Assembly: GCF_019145495.1 (NCBI RefSeq) | Contig: NZ_JAHSTU010000005.1 | Span: 310,001-374,000, forward strand | Length of the DNA: 64,000 bases | From: Pseudomonas azerbaijanoccidentalis | Lineage (GTDB): Bacteria; Pseudomonadota; Gammaproteobacteria; Pseudomonadales; Pseudomonadaceae | Direction: 5' to 3' | Shown here: one piece after another, positions 8,313 through 15,232 of the stretch | How the letters are laid out: each line of letters begins with the position of its first letter | How positions within the stretch are numbered: position 1 is the stretch's first letter | The notes under the pieces: model-generated | Told to the model about the DNA's origin: nothing | What the model saw: the letters and a program-made list of their open reading frames with translations, nothing else | Database searches by the model: none | Position numbers and translations under genes: made by a program

Positions 8313-8924
8313 ATGCCAAGAGTCAGAGCCGATCTAGTAATGGTTGGTGGAAAGTCCCCACGCCAGCACATTTGGGAAGCCATCCGCGCAGTAAACGCCA
8401 GCCCCAAAGAACTGACGACTTATGCGGTTGCGCGCAAATCGCAGCAAGACGATCAAGCCGTGCGTGCCTATTTCAGAGACATGGAAAAAGCAGGAATTGT
8501 CAGCAAAGTGCGTAACGTCGGTCGTCTCGATGCCGAATGGACCCTGCTGAAAGACGAAGGCGTTGAAGCCCCTAGCATCAGCCGAAGCGGCAAGGTTTCT
8601 AAGTATGCAGGCGGGGCCGAGAACATCTGGCGGGCGTTGCGCATCTTGGGTGAATTCAGCGCGGCCGAGGCCGCAGCCGCTGCCAGCGTCAACGGCGTAT
8701 CAATCAGCGAGTTCGGCGCGCAGGTGTATCTGTCGGGCCTAGCGAAGGCTGGCTACCTGACACGCAGTGGCGGTACACCTGGTGTGAAAACCCGCTTCCG
8801 CTTGATCCCTTCGCGGTACACCGGCCCCAAGCATCCGATCTACCAGCGCGACTTCAATCAGGTCTACGACCCTAACTTGGACCAGGTGGTTTGGCGTAAG
8901 GCTGATCAGGAGGTCGCCGAATGA
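8313..8924 (+). CDS. Phage early protein with winged-helix-like repeats
   Basis: 203 residues. Two segments look like helix-turn-helix/winged helices: residues 15-60 (ELTTYAVARKSQQDDQAVRAYFRDMEKAG..., ending in a wing-like SKVRNVGRL) and 100-160 (IWRALRILGEFSAAEAAAAA, then ISEFGAQVYLSGLAKAGYL). It starts 3 bases after the ATPase and overlaps the next gene by 4. It probably binds DNA, but its target and role are unknown. Confidence 0.75.
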   Translation: MPRVRADLVMVGGKSPRQHIWEAIRAVNASPKELTTYAVARKSQQDDQAVRAYFRDMEKAGIVSKVRNVGRLDAEWTLLKDEGVEAPSISRSGKVSKYAGGAENIWRALRILGEFSAAEAAAAASVNGVSISEFGAQVYLSGLAKAGYLTRSGGTPGVKTRFRLIPSRYTGPKHPIYQRDFNQVYDPNLDQVVWRKADQEVAE

Positions 8925-9301
8925 ACCAAATCAACCTTGCAGCCTGGGGCCATGACGCGCCGCTGTTCGTGCGCCTGCTTGCTGCTGAAGTAGCTGCCAC
9001 CAACAAGACCAAGGCCAGCCAACGCATCGGCATGAGCCGCACGGCTGTCAGCCTGATCCTTTCTAACCGTTACAGCTCTCCTAGCACTGCTGGTGTTGAG
9101 CGTCGCGTGATGGAAACGCTCGGCCGAATTGATTGTGTCGCCCTTGGCGGGACGGTCACCACCGATCAGTGCCAAAGCTATCGCGAAAAACCGGCACCGA
9201 CCCACAACCCGCAGGCGATGCAGCACTGGCGCGCCTGCCAGCACTGCCCCATTAACCCCGACTGCTGCAATCAGGAGAACGCCCATGCTCGCCTCCACTA
9301 G
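8921..9301 (+). CDS. Helix-turn-helix phage protein with cysteine-rich tail
   Basis: 126 residues. The N-terminal half has a helix-turn-helix (TKASQRIGMSRTAVSLILSN) followed by an YSSPS...VERRVMETLG segment. The C-terminal part holds cysteines in C-x2-C-x5-CC spacing (ACQHCPINPDCC), possibly a metal site. Similar short proteins occur in the early regions of Pseudomonas Mu-like phages. It overlaps the genes on both sides, so it is translated as part of the early operon. Confidence 0.75.
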   Translation: MNQINLAAWGHDAPLFVRLLAAEVAATNKTKASQRIGMSRTAVSLILSNRYSSPSTAGVERRVMETLGRIDCVALGGTVTTDQCQSYREKPAPTHNPQAMQHWRACQHCPINPDCCNQENAHARLH

Positions 9302-9608
9302 CCGCACCCCATTGAAAGTGTTGACCCCGACGCTGGCCGACCGTCTGCGCGTCTTCAATGCTGCCGCCCGCAGCTTGCAGGCAGATGGCATTCGCGTACT
9401 GGCCTTTCACCCGGCTGACAACCTCCTGGTCATTGGCCACGAAGATGGACAGCGCTTGCTTGGTCGGGCCTCTCGCAACGGCTACACGCGTCACGCTACG
9501 GCCGGTAGCACTCGTTACAGCGTGTTGTTCCAGGGCGTGACCCTGGAATGGCGCGAACCCATTAGCGCTTCCCGACCTTCCGAATGGTCGCGTCTGACTC
9601 TCCACTAA
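9285..9608 (+). CDS. Small phage early protein of unknown function
   Basis: 107 residues from the ATG at 9285, chosen for its good ribosome site (TCAGGAGAACGCCC). A longer open frame upstream only shadows the previous gene. The protein is basic with several short beta-like segments (IRVLAFHPADNLLVIGHEDG) and a YSVLFQGVTLEWREP motif near the end. No function can be assigned. Confidence 0.65.
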   Translation: MLASTSRTPLKVLTPTLADRLRVFNAAARSLQADGIRVLAFHPADNLLVIGHEDGQRLLGRASRNGYTRHATAGSTRYSVLFQGVTLEWREPISASRPSEWSRLTLH

Positions 9609-9619
9609 GGAACCCTGCA

Positions 9620-10243
9620 ATGAACGCACAACAACAATCCATCCCCGAAGGCTACCGCGTAGACGCGCAAAAGCGACTCATCCCGGAAAGCATGATCAAA
9701 CCTATCGACCTGGAGCGAGACGCCTTGGTACTGGGTCTGGTTGAAAAAGCTCGCGCCGCCAGCGACGTGCTGGCGAAGTTCAAGGCTTCCGCTTTTGGTG
9801 ATATCGAAGCCTTTGTCGAACTCAGCGCTGAGCAGTACGGCGCCCAGATCGGCGGCAAGAAAGGCAACGTCAGCCTGATCAGCTTCGATGGGCGCTTCAA
9901 GATCATGCGCGCCGTTCAGGAGAGCATTGCCTTTGACGAGCGTTTGCAGGCAGCCCGCGCCCTGATCGACGAGTGCCTGCGCGACTGGACCGAAGGGGCT
10001 CGCCCCGAAGTGGTCACCTTGGTGAATGACGCCTTTCGAACTGACCAGAAAGGCGATATCCGCACCGCTCGCGTGCTGGCCCTGCGTCGTATGGAAATCA
10101 CCGATGAACGCTGGCAGCGCGCCATGCAGGCCATTGGCGATGCCTGCCAGGTGGTTGGCTCCAAGTCGTACATCCGCGTCTATCAGCGTGTTGGTGATAC
10201 CGACCAATACGAACCTATCAGCCTCGATATCGCGGGAGTTTGA
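9620..10243 (+). CDS. DUF3164 family phage protein
   Basis: 207 residues with the DUF3164 pattern: an N-terminal PEGYRVDAQKRLIPESMI, a central helix region with KFKASAFGDIEAFVEL, and the conserved GRFKIMRAVQESIAFDERLQ. This family is common in the early region of Mu-like phages, and its function is unknown. It starts 11 bases after the previous gene with AAGGAA upstream. DUF3164 and DUF1018 genes flank the two hammerhead-like RNA elements in this prophage. Confidence 0.85.
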   Translation: MNAQQQSIPEGYRVDAQKRLIPESMIKPIDLERDALVLGLVEKARAASDVLAKFKASAFGDIEAFVELSAEQYGAQIGGKKGNVSLISFDGRFKIMRAVQESIAFDERLQAARALIDECLRDWTEGARPEVVTLVNDAFRTDQKGDIRTARVLALRRMEITDERWQRAMQAIGDACQVVGSKSYIRVYQRVGDTDQYEPISLDIAGV

Positions 10244-10244
10244 A

Positions 10245-10523
10245 ATGAAAAAAACCATCACCGCCTATTGCTTTGCTTCCGGTCATATCGACTTCGGCGT
10301 CACCCTTCCAGAGGGAGCTATCGCGCTCGCTACAGGTGAAGAACAAACAGTCCGCGAAATCATTACTGGGAATGCTCGCCTGTCCCGCCATGACAACGAA
10401 ACGCTCTTTGTTCCAGGTGTGCCAGAAGCCGAAAACCAGCGCGAAGGCATCACCGCCGTTGCGCGTTTCATCCAGTGGCTTGCCAAAAGCAATCAAGCCG
10501 GCTTCCGAGCGCTGGGGGTCTGA
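10245..10523 (+). CDS. Small phage early protein of unknown function
   Basis: 92 residues beginning MKKTITAYCFASGHIDFG. The start at 10245 follows the previous stop by one base; a longer frame upstream only shadows DUF3164. The first half is predicted beta-rich, the second half helical (GITAVARFIQWLAKSNQ). Proteins with this opening are frequent in Mu-like prophages, but no activity is known to me. Confidence 0.7.
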   Translation: MKKTITAYCFASGHIDFGVTLPEGAIALATGEEQTVREIITGNARLSRHDNETLFVPGVPEAENQREGITAVARFIQWLAKSNQAGFRALGV

Positions 10524-10525
10524 CC

Positions 10526-10942
10526 ATGCAGCGCTTTCACGACACAACCAAAGATCCTCTGCCGCTGCAATCGCCGCAACACGAGATCGAGCGCGCCAAC
10601 CTGGAGCGTCTGACCGCCGCCTTTTTGGCAGCAGGCGGTGAGATTGAGCAAGTCGGGTATCGGATGAGCGATGCCCCTGCGACGTTCACCATCAACGCCG
10701 AGCGGTCGCCGGTTTATGCCCATCTGTTCGCTCCTGCCGCAACGTCGGTTGAGGCCATTCCTGTGCCAAACATCCCGTCAGATCTGGATGACCGGGCTGA
10801 TCAAAAGGAGGCGGCACTGGTTATGGCTGCCGCCGCCTTGGGCGATGCCCCCAACTGGATCGCCCGCAAGCTTCATATGACCGAAAAGCGCGTGCGGCAG
10901 ATCGCCCGCGATTACCACATTACCTTCCACAAGCAACGATAG
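10526..10942 (+). CDS. Phage early protein with C-terminal helix-turn-helix
   Basis: 138 residues. The C-terminal 50 residues form a likely helix-turn-helix (DAPNWIARKLHMTEKRVRQI, then ARDYHITFHKQR). The N-terminal half (HEIERANLERLTAAFLAAGG, then a short beta part) has no known family. It starts two bases after the previous stop. Possibly a DNA-binding accessory factor; function unknown. Confidence 0.7.
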   Translation: MQRFHDTTKDPLPLQSPQHEIERANLERLTAAFLAAGGEIEQVGYRMSDAPATFTINAERSPVYAHLFAPAATSVEAIPVPNIPSDLDDRADQKEAALVMAAAALGDAPNWIARKLHMTEKRVRQIARDYHITFHKQR

Positions 10943-10950
10943 GAGTCCCC

Positions 10951-11172
10951 ATGGCCAAGATCACCATCACCTTTGAAGACTGTCGCGACGAACAAGGCAA
11001 GCCCTCGGTCAACGTAGATATGGCAGGCGTGCCCACTACTGCCTTCGGCCAGCATATCCAGACCGCCGCCGTACGTATGTACCGCACCGTGTTCGACCTG
11101 GTCGCAGGCGAGCGAATTCTCGGATCGATTCCAGCCTGCCGTCTGCAACCGAGTACGCAAACTCTTCATTGA
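10951..11172 (+). CDS. Small phage protein upstream of ribozyme 1
   Basis: 73 residues beginning MAKITITFEDCRDEQGKPSV, with a TAGGAG ribosome site upstream. A two-strand start plus one helix (FGQHIQTAAVRMYRTVFDLV) suggests a small compact fold. Its TGA stop is directly attached to the first hammerhead-like RNA element (TGA-GC-GAAA), so cleavage would leave the stop codon close to the new 3' end of its message. Function unknown. Confidence 0.7.
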   Translation: MAKITITFEDCRDEQGKPSVNVDMAGVPTTAFGQHIQTAAVRMYRTVFDLVAGERILGSIPACRLQPSTQTLH

Positions 11173-11237
11173 GCGAAACCACCCCGGCCATCCGGGGTGG
11201 TCTGCCAGGCGTGGTTGCCTGGTACTGATGAGCAGCC
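11170..11237 (+). ncRNA. Type II hammerhead ribozyme candidate 1
   Basis: All core parts are present in cyclic order: GAAA at 11175-11178, stem III of 10 perfect pairs (11178-11187 with 11192-11201, loop CCAT), cleavage base C11202, stem I of 8 pairs including one G-U (11203-11210 with 11217-11224, loop GTGGTT), and CTGATGA at 11225-11231. Stem II is the open one and is only two pairs (11173-11174 with 11232-11233). Loop I GGTT can pair with AGCC at 11234-11237, a possible pseudoknot. Cleavage is predicted between 11202 and 11203. The second copy at 12171 covaries with it. Confidence 0.85.
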
Positions 11238-11246
11238 GAGGAAAAG

Positions 11247-11456
11247 ATGGAGAGAGTCATGAGCGAGCAACGAGATCCGCTGAGGCGGTCGGTAAGCGAC
11301 GAAGACCAAATGAATTTACCCGAGGGAAAGACTTGCGGCGACTGCGTGCATTGCCGCCGCTGCACGTTGATGTTCGGCCACATCCCCGCTGATGAGTCTT
11401 GCGACTGGAGCCCTTCACGCTTCCGTGAGGCCGTGCCAGCCGCCGCTATCGCTTAG
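11247..11456 (+). CDS. Small cysteine-rich phage protein
   Basis: 69 residues, with an alternative start four codons later (11259). It contains CGDCVHCRRC followed by a later Cys in ESCDWSPSRF, a spacing that suggests a small zinc or iron site. Similar cysteine clusters are seen in short proteins of Mu-like phages. It is the first gene after ribozyme 1, 9 bases beyond the element, with GAGGAAAAG upstream of its start. Function unknown. Confidence 0.65.
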   Translation: MERVMSEQRDPLRRSVSDEDQMNLPEGKTCGDCVHCRRCTLMFGHIPADESCDWSPSRFREAVPAAAIA

Positions 11457-11501
11457 CCACAAACACATACCAGCACACCTGAAACCTTGAGATCGGACGT
11501 T

Positions 11502-12173
11502 ATGGACCACAGCAAAGCCTTAGACAAAATCAAGAAGCTGCTGCGCCTGGCAGCAAGCGATAACCCGCACGAAGCCGCTACTGCAATGCGCCAGGCCCGC
11601 GCTTTGATGGAAAAGTACCGCCTTGAAGAGTCGGATATTCAACTCTCCGAGGTATTCGAATGCGCCGCCCGTAGCGGTTCAAAAATGACCCCGCCGCAAT
11701 GGGAAGCCAACCTGGTGGGCGCAGTAACCCAGGCCTACGCCTGCAAAGTCCTGTTCATGGCGGGCATCGGTGAATGGCGCTTTATCGGCGAACTGGCCGA
11801 GCTGGCCAGCTACACCATGGCCTTGTTACTGCGCCAAGTCCGCCAGTCCCGCCGTGACTTCATAGGAACTCAGTTGAAGCGCTGCAAGCCTGCGACTAAG
11901 ACCAAGCGCGCTGACGTGTTCTGCGGCGCCTGGGTGTCGGCAGTGCGTCAGCAGGTCATGGCGTTTGCTGGCAACGATGAGCCTTCACCGGCAACAGCGG
12001 CGTACATGCTTAAGCACCATTCCGAGACTGAAAAGCTTGATTGCCGCGACCGCAACGCCAGCAACGGTAACGGTGTGCGTGCCCTGACTGACGCTATGCG
12101 CGGCGTTCTCGCGGCAGGCGATGTCCGCCTTAACCACGGTGTCAACGGCCAAGAATTGCTAGCCCTGAACTGA
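11502..12173 (+). CDS. DUF2786 domain phage protein
   Basis: 223 residues from the ATG at 11502. The N-terminal 40 residues are the DUF2786 helical pair (ALDKIKKLLRLAASDNPHEA, then ATAMRQARALMEKY). The middle has an all-alpha region with FIGELAELASYTMALLLRQV, and the rest is polar. DUF2786 proteins occur in many phages, with unknown function. The gene lies between the two hammerhead-like elements, and its TGA stop is fused to the core of the second in the same way as the gene before the first. Confidence 0.8.
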   Translation: MDHSKALDKIKKLLRLAASDNPHEAATAMRQARALMEKYRLEESDIQLSEVFECAARSGSKMTPPQWEANLVGAVTQAYACKVLFMAGIGEWRFIGELAELASYTMALLLRQVRQSRRDFIGTQLKRCKPATKTKRADVFCGAWVSAVRQQVMAFAGNDEPSPATAAYMLKHHSETEKLDCRDRNASNGNGVRALTDAMRGVLAAGDVRLNHGVNGQELLALN

Positions 12174-12238
12174 GCGAAACCGACCTGGTACGCCGGGGCG
12201 GTCTGCCGGATGTGGTGATCCGGTACTGATGAGCAGCC
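12171..12238 (+). ncRNA. Type II hammerhead ribozyme candidate 2
   Basis: Same layout as the copy at 11170: GAAA 12176-12179, stem III 12179-12188 with 12193-12202 (one A-G mismatch, one G-U, loop TACG), cleavage base C12203, stem I 12204-12211 with 12218-12225 (loop GTGGTG), CTGATGA 12226-12232, two-pair stem II. Against copy 1, four pairs change on both sides: A-T to G-C in stem III and in stem I A-T to G-C, G-C to A-T and C-G to T-A. An alternative start codon of the next gene (12229) lies inside CTGATGA. Confidence 0.85.
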
Positions 12239-12243
12239 ACTTT

Positions 12244-12522
12244 ATGACAGACGAAACACCCGCTGCACGCAAGACCCGCCTAGCCCGCGAACGTAAACAG
12301 GCCGAACGCAAACGCAATAGAGACAAACGCCAGGCCATGGGCGCCAACAAGTTGAAGATGGAAGTCTTCATTGGCACCACCCGTGCGCTGGAGCAGATCC
12401 GGCATGCGGGTGACTTCGATGAACGGGACCACGCGCTGACCATCGTGATACACCGAGTGGCAGACCTTTCCCGAAGCAACCCGGCGGCCTTTCGTAAACT
12501 GATCAAAGGGATATCCATATGA
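12244..12522 (+). CDS. Small basic phage protein after ribozyme 2
   Basis: 92 residues from ATG 12244; an in-frame ATG at 12229, inside the ribozyme core, would add five residues. The first 35 residues are a highly charged helix (TRLARERKQAERKRNRDKRQ), which suggests nucleic-acid binding. The rest is helical with FIGTTRALEQIRHAGDFDER. No family is recognised. It overlaps the DUF1018 gene by 4 bases. Confidence 0.65.
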   Translation: MTDETPAARKTRLARERKQAERKRNRDKRQAMGANKLKMEVFIGTTRALEQIRHAGDFDERDHALTIVIHRVADLSRSNPAAFRKLIKGISI

Positions 12523-12932
12523 GCCGAAGAAACATGGATCTGAGCAAGATCCATATTGCAAAGAAGGACCTTGGCCTGGACGATGAAATCTATCGTTCAC
12601 TGCTTTTCCGTGTCGCGGGTGTGCGCTCGGCCAAGGATCTGAACCCGCGCACGACGGGTAAAGTGCTGGCAGAATTTGAGCGGTTGGGTTGGAAGCCTTC
12701 AGCAGCCAAGCCCGGCCGAAAGAAGCCAGCCGCTGCACCAGATCGGGCAAAGCTGGTTGGCAAGATTGAGGCGTTTCTCGCCGAGGCAAAACGCTCCTGG
12801 GCGTATGCCGACGGCATGGCTATGCGCATGTTCAACGTCGAGCGCGTGGAGTGGTGTGATCCGGGTCAGCTGGTGAAACTAGTCTCAGCTTTGACCTATG
12901 ACGCCAAACGCCACGGGAGGCCTGTGCGATGA
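12519..12932 (+). CDS. DUF1018 family protein (Mu gp16-like)
   Basis: 137 residues with the gp16/DUF1018 signature: LSKIHIAKKDLGLDDEIYRS at the start, a central proline/lysine linker (KPGRKKPAAAP), then WAYADGMAMRMFNVERVEW. Mu gp16 is a middle-region protein of unknown function, conserved next to mor in Mu-like phages, as here. It overlaps both neighbours by 4 bases. Confidence 0.88.
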   Translation: MSRRNMDLSKIHIAKKDLGLDDEIYRSLLFRVAGVRSAKDLNPRTTGKVLAEFERLGWKPSAAKPGRKKPAAAPDRAKLVGKIEAFLAEAKRSWAYADGMAMRMFNVERVEWCDPGQLVKLVSALTYDAKRHGRPVR

Positions 12933-13366
12933 GCGACGATCTGTTCCCAGGCGATATCGACAACCTAGACGCCAACAAGGTGCTGGCAAACATGCAAGAC
13001 CCTACGGTGCTTTCCCGTTGGGAAGGCTCGTTGCGTGAGATGGTCGAGATTGCCGAATCGAAGCTGGTAGCTGAGATGGGGCCGGAGTCCACCGCCGCCG
13101 AGCTGGCCCGCCATGTGGTGTTCGCCATCTGTTCCGCCATGGGCGGTAGCGTGATCTACCTGCCAAGGGGAGACGCACTGAAGCGCGCCATGCGTGACGC
13201 CGCGATCTACCGCGATTGGATAGATAACGGTACTAAGATCCCTGTCCTGGTGCGTAAGTACGACCTTGCCAACCAGACGGTTTATGACATCATCCGCAGA
13301 CAACGGGTTCTGCATCGTAGGAACGAGCCCGACCTATTTGGTTTTGACGAAGGGACTTTGCACTAA
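12929..13366 (+). CDS. mor: Mor family activator of middle/late transcription
   Basis: 145 residues of the Mor/C family. The dimerisation part (WEGSLREMVEIAESKLVAEM) is followed by the beta-strand segment GGSVIYLPRG that inserts in the DNA minor groove in Mor, and a C-terminal helix-turn-helix (VLVRKYDLANQTVYDIIRRQ). Mu Mor activates the middle promoter. No separate C gene was found, so this protein may drive all post-early transcription. Candidate target promoters are the repeats at 13886 and 22761. Confidence 0.92.
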   Translation: MSDDLFPGDIDNLDANKVLANMQDPTVLSRWEGSLREMVEIAESKLVAEMGPESTAAELARHVVFAICSAMGGSVIYLPRGDALKRAMRDAAIYRDWIDNGTKIPVLVRKYDLANQTVYDIIRRQRVLHRRNEPDLFGFDEGTLH

Positions 13367-13836
13367 TGAAAAGGAAAATTGTGGCGCTGGCTTTACTGCT
13401 AGGGATGAACTCAGGTGTTTACGCTCAGGAATACACAAACTCCTTTATCGCAAATGTCTTTGCAGAAAAAGACCAGGAGCGCGGCATCGCACTAACTGTC
13501 GAAAGAAAAGAACAGTTACTTGAGATGACTGAGCGTGCAACTCAGCTCTGCCATAACAATCTCTCACAGGGCCAAGAAGCAGAGAACATTGGGAACATGA
13601 TCGTCATGGCGCGGAAAAAGCTGGACGCGGCCAATATTCCGATTACTCACTACGAGCTACTTGATGTGGTTTTCAGCTCTCTTGGTGACGGCAAGAAAGA
13701 CTGGGATTGCGGATCTGTTCTGTCAATGTATCTGACACTTAGAATTCCAAGTGCCGGGGAAAGTGGCCTTACCCACATTGGTGCATACAAGACAATTCAA
13801 TCTAGTCGGGACTCCGGCTTGCTGGGGCCGAGTTAA
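13366..13836 (+). CDS. Secreted/periplasmic protein of unknown function (possible moron)
   Basis: 156 residues with a clear Sec signal peptide (basic start, then ALALLLGMNSG, cleavage after VYA about residue 20). The mature part is helical with two cysteines (LCHNN and WDCGS) that could form a disulphide. Codon use is more AT-rich than in its neighbours, and it is followed by a strong terminator. Its start overlaps the mor stop. This points to a lysogenic-conversion or superinfection-exclusion gene, but no homologue is recognised. Confidence 0.7.
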   Translation: MKRKIVALALLLGMNSGVYAQEYTNSFIANVFAEKDQERGIALTVERKEQLLEMTERATQLCHNNLSQGQEAENIGNMIVMARKKLDAANIPITHYELLDVVFSSLGDGKKDWDCGSVLSMYLTLRIPSAGESGLTHIGAYKTIQSSRDSGLLGPS

Positions 13837-13862
13837 TCCAGGATTCGTGAATACCTTTGTAG

Positions 13863-13885
13863 CCCCGCCACCGAGCGGGGTTTTT
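13863..13885 (+). terminator. Rho-independent terminator after the early/middle operon
   Basis: CCCCGC-caccga-GCGGGG followed by five T. It ends the rightward early/middle transcript before the lysis and morphogenesis genes. Confidence 0.85.
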
Positions 13886-13907
13886 CTTAAACCCCGCTGA
13901 TACTCAC
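13886..13907 (+). promoter_or_regulatory. Repeated late-promoter-like element, copy 1
   Basis: CTTAAACCCCGCTGATACT plus CAC is identical over 22 bases to 22761-22782, in front of the protease/capsid genes; a weaker version is at 34548. The GCTGATACT part resembles a -10 region without a good -35, as expected of an activator-dependent Mor/C-type promoter. Its position right after a terminator supports a promoter role. Confidence 0.5.
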
Positions 13908-13962
13908 GCACCTCCTCGTACGCGCGAAGCTTGTACCGTTCCCTCAACGGCAGGTTCGCACC

Positions 13963-14307
13963 ATGCGTTCAATACCCGCTTCCCCCAAAGTAACCCGCCC
14001 TCGGATGCCGCGTCAGTATGCGCAGCTCATTCTGTCTGCTGGGAGCGACGCCGCTCGTTCGGTGCTGTGGGACAAGGTGCCAGCCGACTGGCTGCTCCTG
14101 GTGCAGGCTCATGTAGCGCAGGGTGACGAACGCATTCGGCAGAAAGTTAGCCAGCGAGAGAAGTTACGCCCCCATGTAAGAACCGAAGCAACCCCCGCAC
14201 TTGCCGACTATTGCGAGCCCGTTCGTGTGCTCGGCAATCCCGTCGTAGCAGCCCATCACTTGGCCGCACTTCGGGCGTCCATGAACTCACCGCGAGCCAC
14301 TCAATGA
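13963..14307 (+). CDS. Phage protein of unknown function, first of the lysis block
   Basis: 114 residues, arginine-rich, with no transmembrane segment. A central part (AQLILSAGSDAARSVLWDKV, then PADWLLLVQAHV) is helical. It is the first gene after the terminator and repeated promoter-like element and overlaps the holin start by 4 bases (ATGA). No family is recognised; its position suggests a link to lysis or late regulation. Confidence 0.65.
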   Translation: MRSIPASPKVTRPRMPRQYAQLILSAGSDAARSVLWDKVPADWLLLVQAHVAQGDERIRQKVSQREKLRPHVRTEATPALADYCEPVRVLGNPVVAAHHLAALRASMNSPRATQ

Positions 14308-14597
14308 CCTTTCACTTCCCGAAGCGGCGCCCGCGTGCGCCACGTATGACCGACTGGACACTGATCACCATTGCACTGCTGGCCTGCCTGGCCATCGTCG
14401 CGCCGACTAAGCTGCCGGTCGTTCTCTATAAATGTGGCCTGGTCACGCTGGGTGGCGTGCTCGGCTACTGGATCGACCGCGCTCTGTTCCCTTATGCCCG
14501 TCCGAACATGGTGCGGCACTATGAACGCTCCTGGGCAGGTATTCGCCGCGCCCTGGTCGTCCTGGCCTGCGTCCTCGGCCTGACCTTGGGGCTCTGA
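14304..14597 (+). CDS. Putative holin (Phage_holin_2_3-like)
   Basis: 97 residues with three predicted membrane helices (LITIALLACLAIVAP; LPVVLYKCGLVTLGGVLGYW; RALVVLACVLGLTLGL) and the conserved DRALFPYARP segment between the second and third. This pattern matches the 2/3-transmembrane holin family of Pseudomonas phages. It precedes the transglycosylase by 2 bases, so it should form the membrane pores or otherwise time lysis. Confidence 0.82.
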   Translation: MTFHFPKRRPRAPRMTDWTLITIALLACLAIVAPTKLPVVLYKCGLVTLGGVLGYWIDRALFPYARPNMVRHYERSWAGIRRALVVLACVLGLTLGL

Positions 14598-14599
14598 CG

Positions 14600-15232
14600 A
14601 TGCGGCGAATCCTTCTATATATAGGTGCGGCATCGCTGGCCACTCTGGTTGGGATGGCAGCCTGCGTACCCGCGCATGCCGAGATCCCCGTCCAGGCCGA
14701 GCGCTATCGCCGCGACCTGACCCGCATCGCCCAGGCCGAATGGGGCCTTGATGCTCCGGTGGCAACATTTGCCGCACAGATCCACCAGGAAAGCCGCTGG
14801 CGTTTCGATGCGAAGTCGCCCGTTGGTGCGCAAGGCTTGGGCCAAGTAATGCCCACGACCGCCACCTGGCTCGCTGAGTTGTTCCCCAAGGCCCTCGGCA
14901 AAGTCGAACCGTACAACCCGGTTTGGTCTATGCAGGCTCTTGTCAGCTACGACCGCTGGCTGGCGACTCGCATCCAGGCGCGCAGCCCCTGCGAACAAGG
15001 GGCGTTGATCCTTTCTGCCTATAACGGCGGGCTGGGGTGGGTTATCCGTGACCGCAAGTTGGCATCGGCAAAGGGCGCCGATCCGCTGACCTGGTTCAAC
15101 TCGGTCGAGCGTCACAACGCCGGGCGCTCGGCTTCCAACTTCAAAGAAAACCGCCAGTACCCGCAACTGATCCTGCGTCGCTGGGAGCCTTTGTACATCG
15201 CCGCCGACTGGGGCCAAGGGGTGTGCCAATGA
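14600..15232 (+). CDS. Lytic transglycosylase endolysin (SLT domain)
   Basis: 210 residues. An N-terminal signal peptide (cleavage near AHA at 25-27) is followed by an SLT/goose-lysozyme-like domain: catalytic Glu64 in HQESRW, then GAQGLGQVMPTTATW, ILSAYNGG and a final SNFKENRQYP. It cleaves murein during lysis. The signal sequence implies export by Sec, in which case the holin would set timing rather than release the enzyme. It overlaps the Rz gene start by 4 bases. Confidence 0.9.
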   Translation: MRRILLYIGAASLATLVGMAACVPAHAEIPVQAERYRRDLTRIAQAEWGLDAPVATFAAQIHQESRWRFDAKSPVGAQGLGQVMPTTATWLAELFPKALGKVEPYNPVWSMQALVSYDRWLATRIQARSPCEQGALILSAYNGGLGWVIRDRKLASAKGADPLTWFNSVERHNAGRSASNFKENRQYPQLILRRWEPLYIAADWGQGVCQ

